A DNA stretch of 64,000 nucleotides, taken from Streptomyces platensis (GTDB taxonomy: Bacteria > Actinomycetota > Actinomycetes > Streptomycetales > Streptomycetaceae). The notes under the pieces are model-generated. The model did not search any database. It was given only the letters and a program-made list of their open reading frames with translations, and was not told the DNA's origin. A program made the position numbers and the translations under genes. Numbering within the stretch: position 1 is the stretch's first letter; the number at the start of each line of letters is the position of its first letter. The DNA lies in contig NZ_CP023691.1 in NCBI RefSeq assembly GCF_008704855.1, positions 1,426,001 through 1,490,000 of the forward strand. Direction: 5' to 3'. Below, one piece after another: positions 9,077-17,854 of this stretch.

Positions 9077-9171
9077 CCTGCAGGCCGGACACGCCGGGAC
9101 CGCCGGACACCCCTGAGACCGCCGCGCACCCAGGACCCGCCGCAGGCGCAGGACCCGCCGCGGCCCCGGCG

Positions 9172-9360
9172 TCACCGGTCGTCGCGCCGAGCGGGCCCGG
9201 CGCGGCCGGCCTTCTTCCAGATGAGCCTCATGCCCAGCGCCAGCACGAGCAGCGCGACGAGCACGAGGGCGACCTTGATCGCCTGATCGACCAGCAGATG
9301 GTGGAGCAGGCCGCCGCCGTCGCCCCGGGCGAGGGCGTGGAGCGGCTCGTCGCCCGTCAT
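9172..9360 (-). CDS. Small single-pass membrane protein
   Basis: This 62-residue protein has one strong membrane segment (about residues 27-48, IKVALVLVALLVLALGMRLIW) followed by a basic cytoplasmic tail. Its ATG overlaps the upstream small-membrane-protein stop by 4 bp, so the two are coupled. I do not recognise the family. Because both are expressed from the TetR-flanked promoter, they may form a small membrane complex involved in stress or lipid response. That is inference from context only. Confidence 0.65.
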   Translation of the reverse strand: MTGDEPLHALARGDGGGLLHHLLVDQAIKVALVLVALLVLALGMRLIWKKAGRAGPARRDDR

Positions 9361-9662
9361 CGGCCCGCACCCCGCCCCTGCTTCCCGCGCCCGTCGTCGT
9401 CCAGGTGACGGGCGGCGGCCCGGAGCGCCGCACCGGCCGGCGATCCGCCGCTCCGGGAGGGACCGCGGCCCCGCGCGGCGCCCCGGGCGTCCAGGCGGCG
9501 GCCCACGGCCCGCGCGGCGGGTGCCGCGTACCGGCGCACCTCGCCCAGCTTCCCCCGGCGCCGGAGCACCACCGCCACCGCGAAGACCAGCAGCGCCAGC
9601 ACCACCAAACCGCCGACGAGCAGGCCGAATCGAAGGAGAAGAAGGTTCAGGACCTGTTCCAT
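9357..9662 (-). CDS. Small membrane protein under a TetR-type operator
   Basis: This 101-residue protein has a single N-terminal membrane span (LLLLRFGLLVGGLVVLALLV region) and a long Arg/Gly/Ala-rich cytoplasmic tail. The start is ATG 9662, preceded by GAGAGGTGATC, a good ribosome site; a further upstream in-frame ATG at 9677 lacks one. It diverges from a TetR regulator across two near-identical palindromes. Family unknown. The basic tail could bind nucleic acid or anionic lipid, but nothing in the sequence proves it. Confidence 0.65.
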   Translation of the reverse strand: MEQVLNLLLLRFGLLVGGLVVLALLVFAVAVVLRRRGKLGEVRRYAAPAARAVGRRLDARGAARGRGPSRSGGSPAGAALRAAARHLDDDGRGKQGRGAGR

Positions 9663-9682
9663 GATCACCTCTCGCATTTTTG

Positions 9683-9724
9683 TATCACGGGTGTGATAGA
9701 AAACAATTTATCACAGCCGTGATA
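9683..9724. promoter_or_regulatory. Twin 16-bp palindromic operators for the TetR regulator
   Basis: TATCACGGGTGTGATA (9683-9698) and TATCACAGCCGTGATA (9709-9724) share the arms TATCAC/GTGATA with a 4-bp centre. They are 26 bp apart start to start, in the gap between divergent genes. This is the classic layout for a TetR-family dimer repressing both directions. Confidence 0.85.
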
Positions 9725-9734
9725 GAAAGGGCTC

Positions 9735-10361
9735 ATGCCCAAACAGGTGGACCGCGAGGCCCGGCGCCGCGAGGTCGTCGACGCCCTCTTCCGCGTGGCC
9801 GTACGCGACGGCCTCCAGCGCGCCTCCCTGCGCGCCGTCGCCGACGAGGCACGGCTCAACATCGGTTCGGTCCGGCACTACTTCGCCGGCCAGGAAGAGC
9901 TGATCCGCTTTGCGATGCGGTCGATGGTCGACCGGGTCGGCGACCGACTCCAGCGCCGGATCGACGAGTTCGGTGAACTGGACGGGCTCTCCGGCCCCCG
10001 GATCCGCCGGTTCGCGGTGGAGCTGCTGTCCGAGTTGCTGCCCCTGGACGACCGCCGGCGCGCCGAGGTCACCGTCCTCGTCGACTTCTCCACGGCCGCC
10101 CGGACCGATCCCGCGCTGGACGGCCTCGCCCACGAGACCGCCGTCGCCACCCGGGCCCTGGTGCGCCGCATCCTCACCCGACTCGACTCGGCGGGCGGGC
10201 TGCGGCCGGGGCTCCAGGTCGAGACCGAGACCGAGCGGCTGACGTCCCTTCTGGACGGCCTCGCCTTCACCGCCGTACTACGGCCCGAGGTGCTGGACGA
10301 CCGGACCTGCGCCAGCGTCCTGCGTGCCCACCTCGATGACCTCGGCCCGGCGGCGGACTGA
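9735..10361 (+). CDS. TetR-family transcriptional regulator
   Basis: This is a 208-residue repressor. The N-terminal helix-turn-helix (about residues 10-55) includes RRREVVDALFRVAVRDG and ASLRAVADEARLNIGSVRHYF, followed by an all-helical ligand domain. The ATG at 9735 follows GAAAGG. Two palindromes immediately upstream are its likely operators, so it should repress itself and the divergent membrane-protein pair. The ligand is unknown. A strong hairpin follows the stop. Confidence 0.93.
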   Translation: MPKQVDREARRREVVDALFRVAVRDGLQRASLRAVADEARLNIGSVRHYFAGQEELIRFAMRSMVDRVGDRLQRRIDEFGELDGLSGPRIRRFAVELLSELLPLDDRRRAEVTVLVDFSTAARTDPALDGLAHETAVATRALVRRILTRLDSAGGLRPGLQVETETERLTSLLDGLAFTAVLRPEVLDDRTCASVLRAHLDDLGPAAD

Positions 10362-10369
10362 CGCACCAA

Positions 10370-10394
10370 GGCCCCCGCCGAATCGGCGGGGGCC
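10370..10394. terminator. Hairpin terminator after the TetR gene
   Basis: GGCCCCCGCCG (10370-10380) and CGGCGGGGGCC (10384-10394) form a perfect 11-bp stem with an AAT loop, 8 bp after the TetR stop. Confidence 0.85.
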
Positions 10395-10481
10395 CGGTCG
10401 GGCCTGACGGGCCCGTGAGCACGGTCGGCAGTCAACTCCCCTGCGCACACGCGGGGTTGTGCCGCATGTCGACTGCTGCGC

Positions 10482-11768
10482 TCAGCCGCCCGTCGCTGCC
10501 GGGCGGCCCGCGAGGGTGTCCAGGTCGGCGCGGGTCAGCCCGGTCAGCCGGGCGACCTCGGCCGTATCCACGGCGCCGCAGTCCAGTCCGCGCAGCAGAT
10601 AGCCGCTGAGCGCCTTGGCGGTGGCGGGCTCGTCCATGACGTCACCGCCGGCCTTGGCGACATACGCCGCGAGCCGGGCCGCGGCCTGCTCCAGGCCGCC
10701 GCGGTAGAAGGCGTAGACCGCGGCGTAGCGGGTGGGCAGATGGGCCGGGTGCATGTCCCAGCCCTGATAGTAGGCGCGGGCCAACGAGCGGCTCACGAGG
10801 CCGTGGTGGAGCCGCCAGGCCGCGTGGACCCGGTCGGCCGGGCCGACGGGGAGGACATTGGTCGAGCCGTCGGAGAGCCGTACGCCGGTGCCGGCCGCCG
10901 CGACCTGCATCACGGCCTTGGCGTGGTCGGCCACGGGGTGGTCGAGGGACTGGTGGGCGGCGCTGACACCGCAGGAGGCGCTGTAGTCGAAGGTGCCGTA
11001 GTGCAGGGACGTGGCACGGCCCTCGGCCGCCTCGATCATGCGGGCGACGGTGGCCCGGCCGTCGGCGCCCAGGATCGACTGGGTGGTCTCGATCTGGATC
11101 TCGAAGCCGATCCGGCCGCTCTCCAGGCCGTGCGCCCGCTCGAAGGCCTCCAGCAGCCGCACCATGGCGGTGACCTGCTCGGCGTAGGTCACCTTGGGGA
11201 GCGTGAGGACCAGCCCGTCGGGCAGCCCGCCGGCCGCCATCAGGCCGGTGAGGAAGATGTCGAGGGTGCGGATACCGCGGTCGCGGACGGCGGCCTCCAT
11301 GCACTTCATCCGGATGCCCATGTACGGGGCGGCGGTGCGGTTCTCGTACGCGGCGGCGACCAGGGTGGCGGCACGGGCGGCGGCCGCGTCCTCCTCGGCG
11401 TCCGGGCGGGGGCCGTAGCCGTCCTCGAAGTCGATCCGCAGATCCTCGACGGGCTCCCGGAGCAGTTTGGCGCGGACCCGGTCATGGACCTCGTCGGCAA
11501 GCGCGTCGGGGAGGCCGAGGACCGCGGCGAGCGCCCCGGCGTCGGGGGCGTGCGCGTCGAGGGCGGCGAGCGCCTGGTCGCCCCAGGAGCGCAGGGTGTC
11601 GGCGGCGAAGGCATCGCCGGGGACATAGACCGTGTGGACCGGCTGGCGGGTGCCGGGGTCGCCCGGGTAGCGCCGCGCCAGATCCGCGTCCACCTGGGCG
11701 AGAGCGGCGCCGATGCCCTCGCGTACGGTGTCCGCGAGGCTCGTCGCCACGGTCTCCTGCTGCCCCAT
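10482..11768 (-). CDS. DUF6986 / HpcH-HpaI aldolase-citrate lyase-like protein
   Basis: This is a 428-residue protein of the HpcH/HpaI aldolase (citrate lyase beta) superfamily. The core includes EDLRIDFEDGYGPRPDAEED, a long barrel with GFEIQIETTQSILG and the LHYGTFDYSASCGVS strand. These acidic residues are typical of Mg-dependent C-C lyases in this fold. I chose ATG 11768; the frame is open much further but overlaps the divergent DinB gene. In Streptomyces, relatives often sit near purine/allantoin or glyoxylate genes, from which a role in malate/glyoxylate-type chemistry is inferred. Here the gene stands alone, with an inverted repeat upstream. Confidence 0.85.
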   Translation of the reverse strand: MGQQETVATSLADTVREGIGAALAQVDADLARRYPGDPGTRQPVHTVYVPGDAFAADTLRSWGDQALAALDAHAPDAGALAAVLGLPDALADEVHDRVRAKLLREPVEDLRIDFEDGYGPRPDAEEDAAAARAATLVAAAYENRTAAPYMGIRMKCMEAAVRDRGIRTLDIFLTGLMAAGGLPDGLVLTLPKVTYAEQVTAMVRLLEAFERAHGLESGRIGFEIQIETTQSILGADGRATVARMIEAAEGRATSLHYGTFDYSASCGVSAAHQSLDHPVADHAKAVMQVAAAGTGVRLSDGSTNVLPVGPADRVHAAWRLHHGLVSRSLARAYYQGWDMHPAHLPTRYAAVYAFYRGGLEQAAARLAAYVAKAGGDVMDEPATAKALSGYLLRGLDCGAVDTAEVARLTGLTRADLDTLAGRPAATGG

Positions 11769-11807
11769 TCGCTGCCCCTCCCGGTGCTCGGCCCGACCAT
11801 CGAGCGC

Positions 11808-11824
11808 ATTCCGCCTAACGGAAT
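11808..11824. promoter_or_regulatory. Inverted repeat ATTCCG-N5-CGGAAT upstream of the DUF6986 gene
   Basis: The repeat lies 40 bp upstream of the aldolase-like gene start, in the divergent gap with the DinB gene. The arms ATTCCG (11808-11813) and CGGAAT (11819-11824) match perfectly. The pattern resembles operators of IclR-family regulators of purine/allantoin use in Streptomyces; the link is inferred. Confidence 0.5.
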
Positions 11825-11957
11825 CAACAATCCGTATAGCGAAGTTATCCGGGTCATTCGGCAAGGTCAACACCCCCCGCCCGGAGCGGAGCAGGTCGCA
11901 CGGCCGCCGACCGGAAACCCCGTGGCGCCCCGGCGCCGCTCCCGCCAGACTCCCCGC

Positions 11958-12476
11958 ATGACTTGGATCGCACCCACCATCGAGCGCAAAGAACTCCCCA
12001 CCGTGGCCGGTGAACGGGAGATGCTTCAGGGCTGGCTCGACTTCCATCGCGCCACCCTGCTCGCGAAATGCGCCGGACTCACCGCCGACCAGCTCATCCA
12101 GGCCGGCAGCGCGCCGTCCAACCTCACCCTGCTGGGCCTGGTGCGCCACATGACGTATGTCGAACGGGTCTGGTTCCGCAAGCGCTTCCTCAGCGAACGG
12201 ATCGACGATCACTACATCACCGAGGACCATCCCGACGCCGACTTCGACGATCTCGACCCGGCCGCCGCCGAGGAGCATTTCGCGGCCTTCCGCACCGAGA
12301 TCGAGGCCTGCGACAAGGCCGTGGCGGACAGCGAGCTGGACGAGACCTTCCTCAGCTCCCGGGGCCGCCCGCTGAGCCTGCGCTGGATCTACGTCCACAT
12401 GATCGAGGAGTACGCACGGCACAACGGCCATGCGGATCTCCTCCGCGAGCAGATCGACGGCGTGACCGGCAGCTAG
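11958..12476 (+). CDS. DinB-family protein (DUF664)
   Basis: This 172-residue four-helix-bundle protein is of the DinB/YfiT-like superfamily, which in actinobacteria includes mycothiol- or bacillithiol-dependent metalloenzymes. Potential metal ligands are His in [14 protein letters not shown] and two His in [15 protein letters not shown], the usual H...HxxxH pattern. I chose ATG 11958 because translation from here gives the normal DinB N-terminus. The exact reaction is unknown. It converges on etfA across a very strong hairpin. Confidence 0.88.
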   Translation: MTWIAPTIERKELPTVAGEREMLQGWLDFHRATLLAKCAGLTADQLIQAGSAPSNLTLLGLVRHMTYVERVWFRKRFLSERIDDHYITEDHPDADFDDLDPAAAEEHFAAFRTEIEACDKAVADSELDETFLSSRGRPLSLRWIYVHMIEEYARHNGHADLLREQIDGVTGS

Positions 12477-12507
12477 GGGGTGTCCCCGCGGCCCTTCCGC
12501 CGCGGAC

Positions 12508-12548
12508 GCACGAGGCCCCGTACGCGGCGCGCGTACGGGGCCTCGTGC
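12508..12548. terminator. Strong bidirectional terminator
   Basis: A perfect 19-bp stem starts GCACGAGGCCCCGTACGCG (12508-12526) and returns at 12530-12548 around a 3-nt loop. It sits between the convergent DinB gene and etfA. Confidence 0.9.
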
Positions 12549-12578
12549 TGTGCCGAAGGGGCCGGCACCTGGACGGGC

Positions 12579-13541
<963 letters not shown>

Positions 13542-13590
13542 GGGATTGCTCTCCTGCGGGAAGAATGAGGGCGGTGGAAAGGGCTGCGGC

Positions 13591-14376
13591 TCAGATGAAC
13601 TTCTGGCCCGCGAGGAACTCGGCGAGCTGCTTGCCGCCCTCGCCCTCGTCCTTGACGATCGTGCCCGCCGTACGGGCCGGACGCTCGGCGGCGTCCTCGA
13701 CCTTGGTCCAGGCGCCCTCGAGGCCGACCTCGTCCGCCTCGATCTCCAGGTCCTCCAGGTCCAGGGACTCCACCGGCTTCTTCTTGGCGGCCATGATGCC
13801 CTTGAAGGAGGGGTAACGCGCCTCACCCGACTGGTCGGTGACGGACACGACGGCCGGCAGCGCGGCCTCCAGCTGCTCGCTGGCGGTGTCGCCGTCCCGG
13901 CGGCCGGTGACCTTGCCACCGTCGACGGAGACCTCGGAGAGCTGGGTGACCTGAGGGACGTTCAGACGCTCGGCGAGCAGCGCGGGCAGCACACCCATCG
14001 TGCCGTCGGTGGAGGCCATACCGCAGACCACGAGGTCGTAGCCGGTCTTCTCGATGGCCTTGGCGAGCACGAGGGAGGTGCCGAGCGCGTCGGTGCCGTG
14101 CAGGTCGTCGTCCTCGACGTGGACGGCCTTGTCGGCGCCCATCGACAGCGCCTTGCGCAGCGCGTCGTTGGCGTCCTCGGGACCGACGGTGAGGACCGTG
14201 ATCTCCGCGTCGTCGGCCGCTTCCTTGATCTGGAGGGCCTGCTCGACGGCGTACTCGTCGAGCTCCGAGAGCAGACCGTCCACATCGTCCCGGTCGACGG
14301 TCAGGTCCTCGGCGAAGTGCCGGTCGCCGGTGGCGTCGGGCACGTACTTCACACAGACAACGATCCTCAAGCTCAC
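13591..14376 (-). CDS. etfB: Electron transfer flavoprotein beta subunit
   Basis: This 261-residue beta subunit binds AMP and forms the docking surface for dehydrogenases. Motifs include VVCVKYVPD at the start, EYAVEQALQIKE, the signature region DLVVCGMASTDGTMGVLPALLAERL and KGIMAAKKKPVE. It starts at GTG 14376, with GGAG about 8 bp upstream. It is first in the etfB-etfA operon, which serves fatty-acid and amino-acid oxidation. Confidence 0.97.
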   Translation of the reverse strand: MSLRIVVCVKYVPDATGDRHFAEDLTVDRDDVDGLLSELDEYAVEQALQIKEAADDAEITVLTVGPEDANDALRKALSMGADKAVHVEDDDLHGTDALGTSLVLAKAIEKTGYDLVVCGMASTDGTMGVLPALLAERLNVPQVTQLSEVSVDGGKVTGRRDGDTASEQLEAALPAVVSVTDQSGEARYPSFKGIMAAKKKPVESLDLEDLEIEADEVGLEGAWTKVEDAAERPARTAGTIVKDEGEGGKQLAEFLAGQKFI

Positions 14377-14580
14377 GCCGACTCTCCTACCTGCTTCGTC
14401 TCTTCAGAACTGCCTTGTGCTGGCAGCATAGGCGCCTGTTGGGGCGGCTCCCGGTCGGATCCGGTTCCCCACGCCGACCGTCATATTACTCGCCAGTACA
14501 TCCAGTCTCGTGCCCCGAATCAAGGCCGTCGAAATGTGACCTTGCCAACGGCCCTGAACGGAGGAAGAGGAAGCCCCGCG

Positions 14581-14603
14581 GGAACCCGCGCGTGTCGGGT
14601 TCC
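14581..14603. terminator. Hairpin after the flavin reductase gene
   Basis: GGAACCCG (14581-14588) pairs with CGGGTTCC (14596-14603). It lies 12 bp downstream of the leftward flavin reductase stop and upstream of etfB, so it should stop read-through into the etf operon. Confidence 0.65.
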
Positions 14604-14614
14604 GCGACGGATCG

Positions 14615-15121
14615 TCAGTCGCGCAGCGCGTTGAAACGGCCCTGGTGATAGAGGAGCGGACGGCCGGGCCCGGCCGGGTCACCGACGACGGGCTGCGCGA
14701 TCACGAGGCAGTGGTCGCCGGCCGGCACCCTCGCCTCGACCTTGCACACCAGCCAGGCCAGGACGCCCTCCAGAAGGGGCACGCCCTCGGGGCCGGTGCG
14801 CCAGGAGGTGGCGGGGCCGAAGCGGTCGGCGCCACTGCGCGCGAAGGTGGCGGCCAGCTCCTGCTGATGCTCGCCGAGTATGTGCACGCCGATGTACTCG
14901 GCCGCCGAGACGGCCGGCCAGCTGGAGGAGCCGGTGCCCACACCGAACGAGAGCAGCGGCGGGTCGGCGGCGACCGAGGTGAGGGAGGTGGCGGTGAAGC
15001 CCGCGGGGCGCGAGCCGGGCGCGGTGATCACCGCGACACCGGCGGCGTGCTGCCGGAAGACCGAGCGCAGGAGCTCGGGAGAGGCGGTCTGCGGCGTGCC
15101 GAGGCCGGTCAGGGCCGTCAT
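14615..15121 (-). CDS. Flavin reductase-like domain protein
   Basis: This 168-residue FMN-binding split-barrel protein belongs to the flavin reductase / HpaC family, which supplies reduced flavin to monooxygenases using NAD(P)H. Typical stretches are AGVAVITA, PAGFTATSLTSVAADPPLLSFGV and the end of the fold, HLVIAQPVVGDP-like CLVIAQPV and PLLYHQGRFNAL. ATG 15121 has GAAGGA at good spacing. GTG 15211 would add 30 unlikely residues. No partner oxygenase is adjacent. Confidence 0.9.
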   Translation of the reverse strand: MTALTGLGTPQTASPELLRSVFRQHAAGVAVITAPGSRPAGFTATSLTSVAADPPLLSFGVGTGSSSWPAVSAAEYIGVHILGEHQQELAATFARSGADRFGPATSWRTGPEGVPLLEGVLAWLVCKVEARVPAGDHCLVIAQPVVGDPAGPGRPLLYHQGRFNALRD

Positions 15122-15346
15122 GGAGTTGTCCTTCTGCTGTCGAGTACGAGCCCGGGCGGGGCCGCCGACGGCCGGGCGGCGGTCGGCGGCAGTGGTGTCG
15201 TCGCTGCTCACATGCCCGGACAGCGGGCGCTGGCAGTCCGCAGAAGGTCGACGTGGGCGCGTCCGTAGAGAAGGGGTCCTGGCCGCATCACGTCAGAGTG
15301 ACGATTCGTGACCCACAGCGTCAAGGGGAGCCCGCCATCTGGGAGA

Positions 15347-15766
15347 TCAATCACGGACCGCCGCGCCGAGGGCCGCGATCACATCCGCCTTCCGTGGCTG
15401 CCCGGAGGCGCGGCGCACGATCGCGCCGTCCGCGTCGAGCACCAGCACCGTCGGGGTGCGCTGGACCTGGAGCTGCCGTACGAGCTCCAGATGGTCCTCC
15501 GCGTCGATCTCGACATGGGCCACGCCGTCGACCATGCCGGCGACCTCGGTGAGGGTGCGCCGGGTGGCCCGGCAGGGCTGGCAGAAGGCGCTGGAGAACT
15601 GCAGCAGGGTGGCCCGCTCCCCCAGCGCCGCCCCGATCTCGGCGGCGCCCAGCCGTGCCGTGTCGTCCTGCTCCCGCACCGTCAGCCTCCCATTGCGGCG
15701 TTGATGTCCCCCGCCGGAGACACTCGCCGCCGCGAGCGCCCCGAGGCACACCATGAGTCCCGTCAT
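15347..15766 (-). CDS. Thioredoxin-like protein with CxxC active site
   Basis: This is a 139-residue thioredoxin-fold protein. The active site is Cys62-Gln-Pro-Cys65 in LLQFSSAFCQPCRATRRTL, and the cis-Pro is in RTPTVLVLDADG. The N-terminus is hydrophobic (GLMVCLGALAAASVSGGG), suggesting a membrane anchor or weak signal sequence, so it may act at or outside the membrane in disulfide exchange. It reads toward the flavin reductase gene but is separated from it by 135 bp. Confidence 0.85.
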   Translation of the reverse strand: MTGLMVCLGALAAASVSGGGHQRRNGRLTVREQDDTARLGAAEIGAALGERATLLQFSSAFCQPCRATRRTLTEVAGMVDGVAHVEIDAEDHLELVRQLQVQRTPTVLVLDADGAIVRRASGQPRKADVIAALGAAVRD

Positions 15767-16020
15767 CCACGGATGCAGCGTTCACGGGACCACAAAGATT
15801 CCCGGGGACGCATCCTGTCCGGGGCGCGAGAGGTACCTTCTGCTGCGGAGAACTGCCCGTTGAACAGCCGCCACGTGACAAGAATCTCCCGGTCCGGGCG
15901 GCCGGCGCGCTGGCCGCCGCGGCCGACATCGGGCACGATCTCCCGAAAGCCGCAGTTACGACTGCGTAGGTTTCCGCCGGGAGAACCCTCCCCAGGCGTG
16001 GAAAAGGGGTCCTCCGGACA

Positions 16021-16737
16021 ATGGCAGAGCTCGTCTATCCGCCGGTGATCGGCGCCGCCCGCACGCTCTTCAAGGCGCTCGATCTGAAATTCGACATCGC
16101 CGGGACGGATAACATTCCGCGCCGCGGCGGGGCGGTTCTGGTGAGCAATCACATCGGGTACCTGGACTTCGTCTTCGCCGGGCTGACCGCGCGGCCGGCC
16201 AAGCGGCTGGTGCGCTTCATGGCGAAGGAGTCGGTCTTCCGGCACAAGGTGTCGGGACCGCTGATGCGCGCGATGAAGCACATCCCCGTGGACCGCGGCC
16301 AGGGGATGCACGCCTACAAGCACGCGCTGACCGCACTGCGTTCGGGCGAGATCATCGGGGTCTTCCCCGAGGCGACGATCTCCGAGAGCTTCACCCTGAA
16401 GAACTTCAAGTCGGGTGCGGCGCGGCTGGCCCAGGAGGCCGGGGTGCCGCTGCTGCCGGTGGCGCTGTGGGGCACCCAGCGGCTGTGGACCAAGGGCCAC
16501 AAGCGCGATCTGGGCCGGAACCACTTCCCGATAACGATCCGGGTGGGCGAGCCGATGGCGGCCGACCCGGCCGAGCAGGCCGAGAAGATCACCGACCGGC
16601 TGCGGACCCGGGTGCAGGATCTGCTGGAGGCGGCCCAGCGCGCCTACCCCGTACGCCCGAAGGACGCCGAGGACACCTGGTGGATCCCGGCCCACCTGGG
16701 CGGCACGGCCCCCGCGGCGCCCGGCAGCCTCGCCTGA
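16021..16737 (+). CDS. 1-acyl-glycerol-3-phosphate acyltransferase (PlsC family)
   Basis: This 238-residue acyltransferase makes phosphatidic acid from lysophosphatidate and acyl donor at the membrane. It carries the HX4D motif NHIGYLD (His44, Asp49), the second motif DRGQGMH-type loop, and the FPEATIS motif that binds the phosphate. The C-terminus ends in a short tail. The preceding 254 bp has no gene and should hold its promoter. Several PlsC paralogues are usual in Streptomyces, so the specific lipid is uncertain. Confidence 0.93.
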   Translation: MAELVYPPVIGAARTLFKALDLKFDIAGTDNIPRRGGAVLVSNHIGYLDFVFAGLTARPAKRLVRFMAKESVFRHKVSGPLMRAMKHIPVDRGQGMHAYKHALTALRSGEIIGVFPEATISESFTLKNFKSGAARLAQEAGVPLLPVALWGTQRLWTKGHKRDLGRNHFPITIRVGEPMAADPAEQAEKITDRLRTRVQDLLEAAQRAYPVRPKDAEDTWWIPAHLGGTAPAAPGSLA

Positions 16738-16834
16738 CGGTCCCCGGAAGCCTCGCGTAACGGCCCGACCGGCCGGCCACGCCGCCACCGGACCGGCCGC
16801 GGTCCCTTCCGCCGGCCGGTCCGCACGGCCCGGG

Positions 16835-17560
16835 TCACAAGGACCAGATCTCGCCGATCTCGATCCGGGCATCCGGGCAGGCCCGGTGCAGCGCCTCGGC
16901 CAGCTCGGCGCCCGCGGCCGCCAGCTCGTCGAGCGTCATGGGGGCCATCCGCTCCAGCAGGAACAGGGCGCTGACCGAGTCCTCGGTGAGACGGGTACGC
17001 ACGCCCTGCCGCCAGTTCCAGCGGCGGCAGGTGACGCCCTCGTCATCGCACCAGACCACCTCGCCCGCGTCGGGGTACTCGATCACCTCGGCGCCCCCGG
17101 CCGCGGTCACGAACGGCTCGTCGCCGGTGGCCCGCACGAGTCGCATACCGCCCTGGATACGGTCCAGGTCCTCGCCGCCCACGGGGATGAGGTGGGCGAC
17201 GCTGATGGCGTTGTAGAGGTCGACGAGGCGGTTGATGCGCGGCAGACCGCCGTCCGCGAGCGCCCGCCTGGCCAGTGCCTCGGCGGAGTTGCGGGTACGG
17301 GACGGCTTGCTGCCGAAGGCGGTGTACGTGGCGCGCCAGGCGGCGATGTGCGGATCGTCCTGCGGGGCACGCCCGTCGAGGCGCGCGGCGAGCCGGCGGG
17401 TGGCGTCGTCCAGGAGTGCCGCACCGGCCTCGTCGCTGGGCCCGTTGGTCAGACCGTGGGCTTCCACGGCAAGACAGCCGAAGCCGGGTGCCAGGGCGCG
17501 CACCTCGTCGGAGACATGCAGGGCGCAGGTGCGGTCGGAGACCTGCGAAGAGCTGGGCAT
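16835..17560 (-). CDS. B3/B4 tRNA-editing-domain protein
   Basis: This 241-residue protein is of the B3/B4 domain family, the editing fold of phenylalanyl-tRNA synthetase beta. Stand-alone versions are thought to act in tRNA or amino-acid quality control. Key stretches are WRATYTAFGSKPSRTRNSAEALARRAL, INRLVDLYNAISVAHLIPVGGEDLDRI and EVVWCDDEGVTCRRWNWRQG. It lies 12 bp after a short ORF of unknown product, and likely shares its promoter. Confidence 0.9.
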   Translation of the reverse strand: MPSSSQVSDRTCALHVSDEVRALAPGFGCLAVEAHGLTNGPSDEAGAALLDDATRRLAARLDGRAPQDDPHIAAWRATYTAFGSKPSRTRNSAEALARRALADGGLPRINRLVDLYNAISVAHLIPVGGEDLDRIQGGMRLVRATGDEPFVTAAGGAEVIEYPDAGEVVWCDDEGVTCRRWNWRQGVRTRLTEDSVSALFLLERMAPMTLDELAAAGAELAEALHRACPDARIEIGEIWSL

Positions 17561-17572
17561 CAGGGCCGTTCC

Positions 17573-17755
17573 TCAGAGATCGGTGGGGAGCGTCTGCCAG
17601 AGGTGAGGCCGGTCGACGGCCTCTCGCAGGCATTGGAGCACGGCCGGGTGAGGTTCAGCAAATAGCACCGGGTAGTCCACTTCATTGGACTCCGGTCGCA
17701 CGGTGAAGGCGAGCTGCTCGCGGTCGGGGCGGAACTGCGCGTCGACAAGTAGCAG
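17573..17755 (-). CDS. Short ORF of unknown function before the B3/B4 gene
   Basis: A 60-residue frame ends 12 bp before the B3/B4 gene and reads naturally as protein: LLLVDAQFRPDREQLAF, then ESNEVDYPVLFAEPHP and a helical end. No ATG, GTG or TTG begins it. CTG 17755 is the best candidate, only about 25 nt after a predicted transcript start, so it may be leaderless or may be the remnant of a longer gene. Codon use is moderately G/C-rich in third position. I do not recognise the family. Confidence 0.35.
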   Translation of the reverse strand: MLLVDAQFRPDREQLAFTVRPESNEVDYPVLFAEPHPAVLQCLREAVDRPHLWQTLPTDL

Positions 17756-17787
17756 AGCGCGGTGGGGATGCCCGCCGCCCGCAGGGG

Positions 17788-17838
17788 AACGTAGCGATGC
17801 GCCCGGCCGAGAGTCAATGACTTTTCGACCGGGCGCAT
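17788..17838 (-). promoter_or_regulatory. Promoter with overlapping hairpin before the short ORF and B3/B4 gene
   Basis: Reading leftward, TTGACT (17817-17812) and TACGTT (17793-17788) are spaced 18 bp apart. The same stretch holds the inverted repeat ATGCGCCCGG (17797-17806) / CCGGGCGCAT (17829-17838), which could terminate the upstream aldolase operon or bind a regulator. Confidence 0.5.
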
Positions 17839-17854
17839 AGCTATGCAGTGCGTT

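Noticed and set aside
9077..9171. Two copies of CAGGACCCGCCGC in the gap after the LacI gene
   Set aside because: Only two short G/C-rich copies with no context; likely chance or minor duplication.
10740..11957. Long N-terminal extension of the DinB frame
   Set aside because: Runs antisense through the DUF6986 gene; the true DinB homology begins at 11958.
16768..16820. Inverted repeat ACCGGCCGGC / GCCGGCCGGT between the acyltransferase and B3/B4 genes
   Set aside because: Loop is over 30 nt and the G/C-rich arms occur often by chance; too weak to call a terminator.
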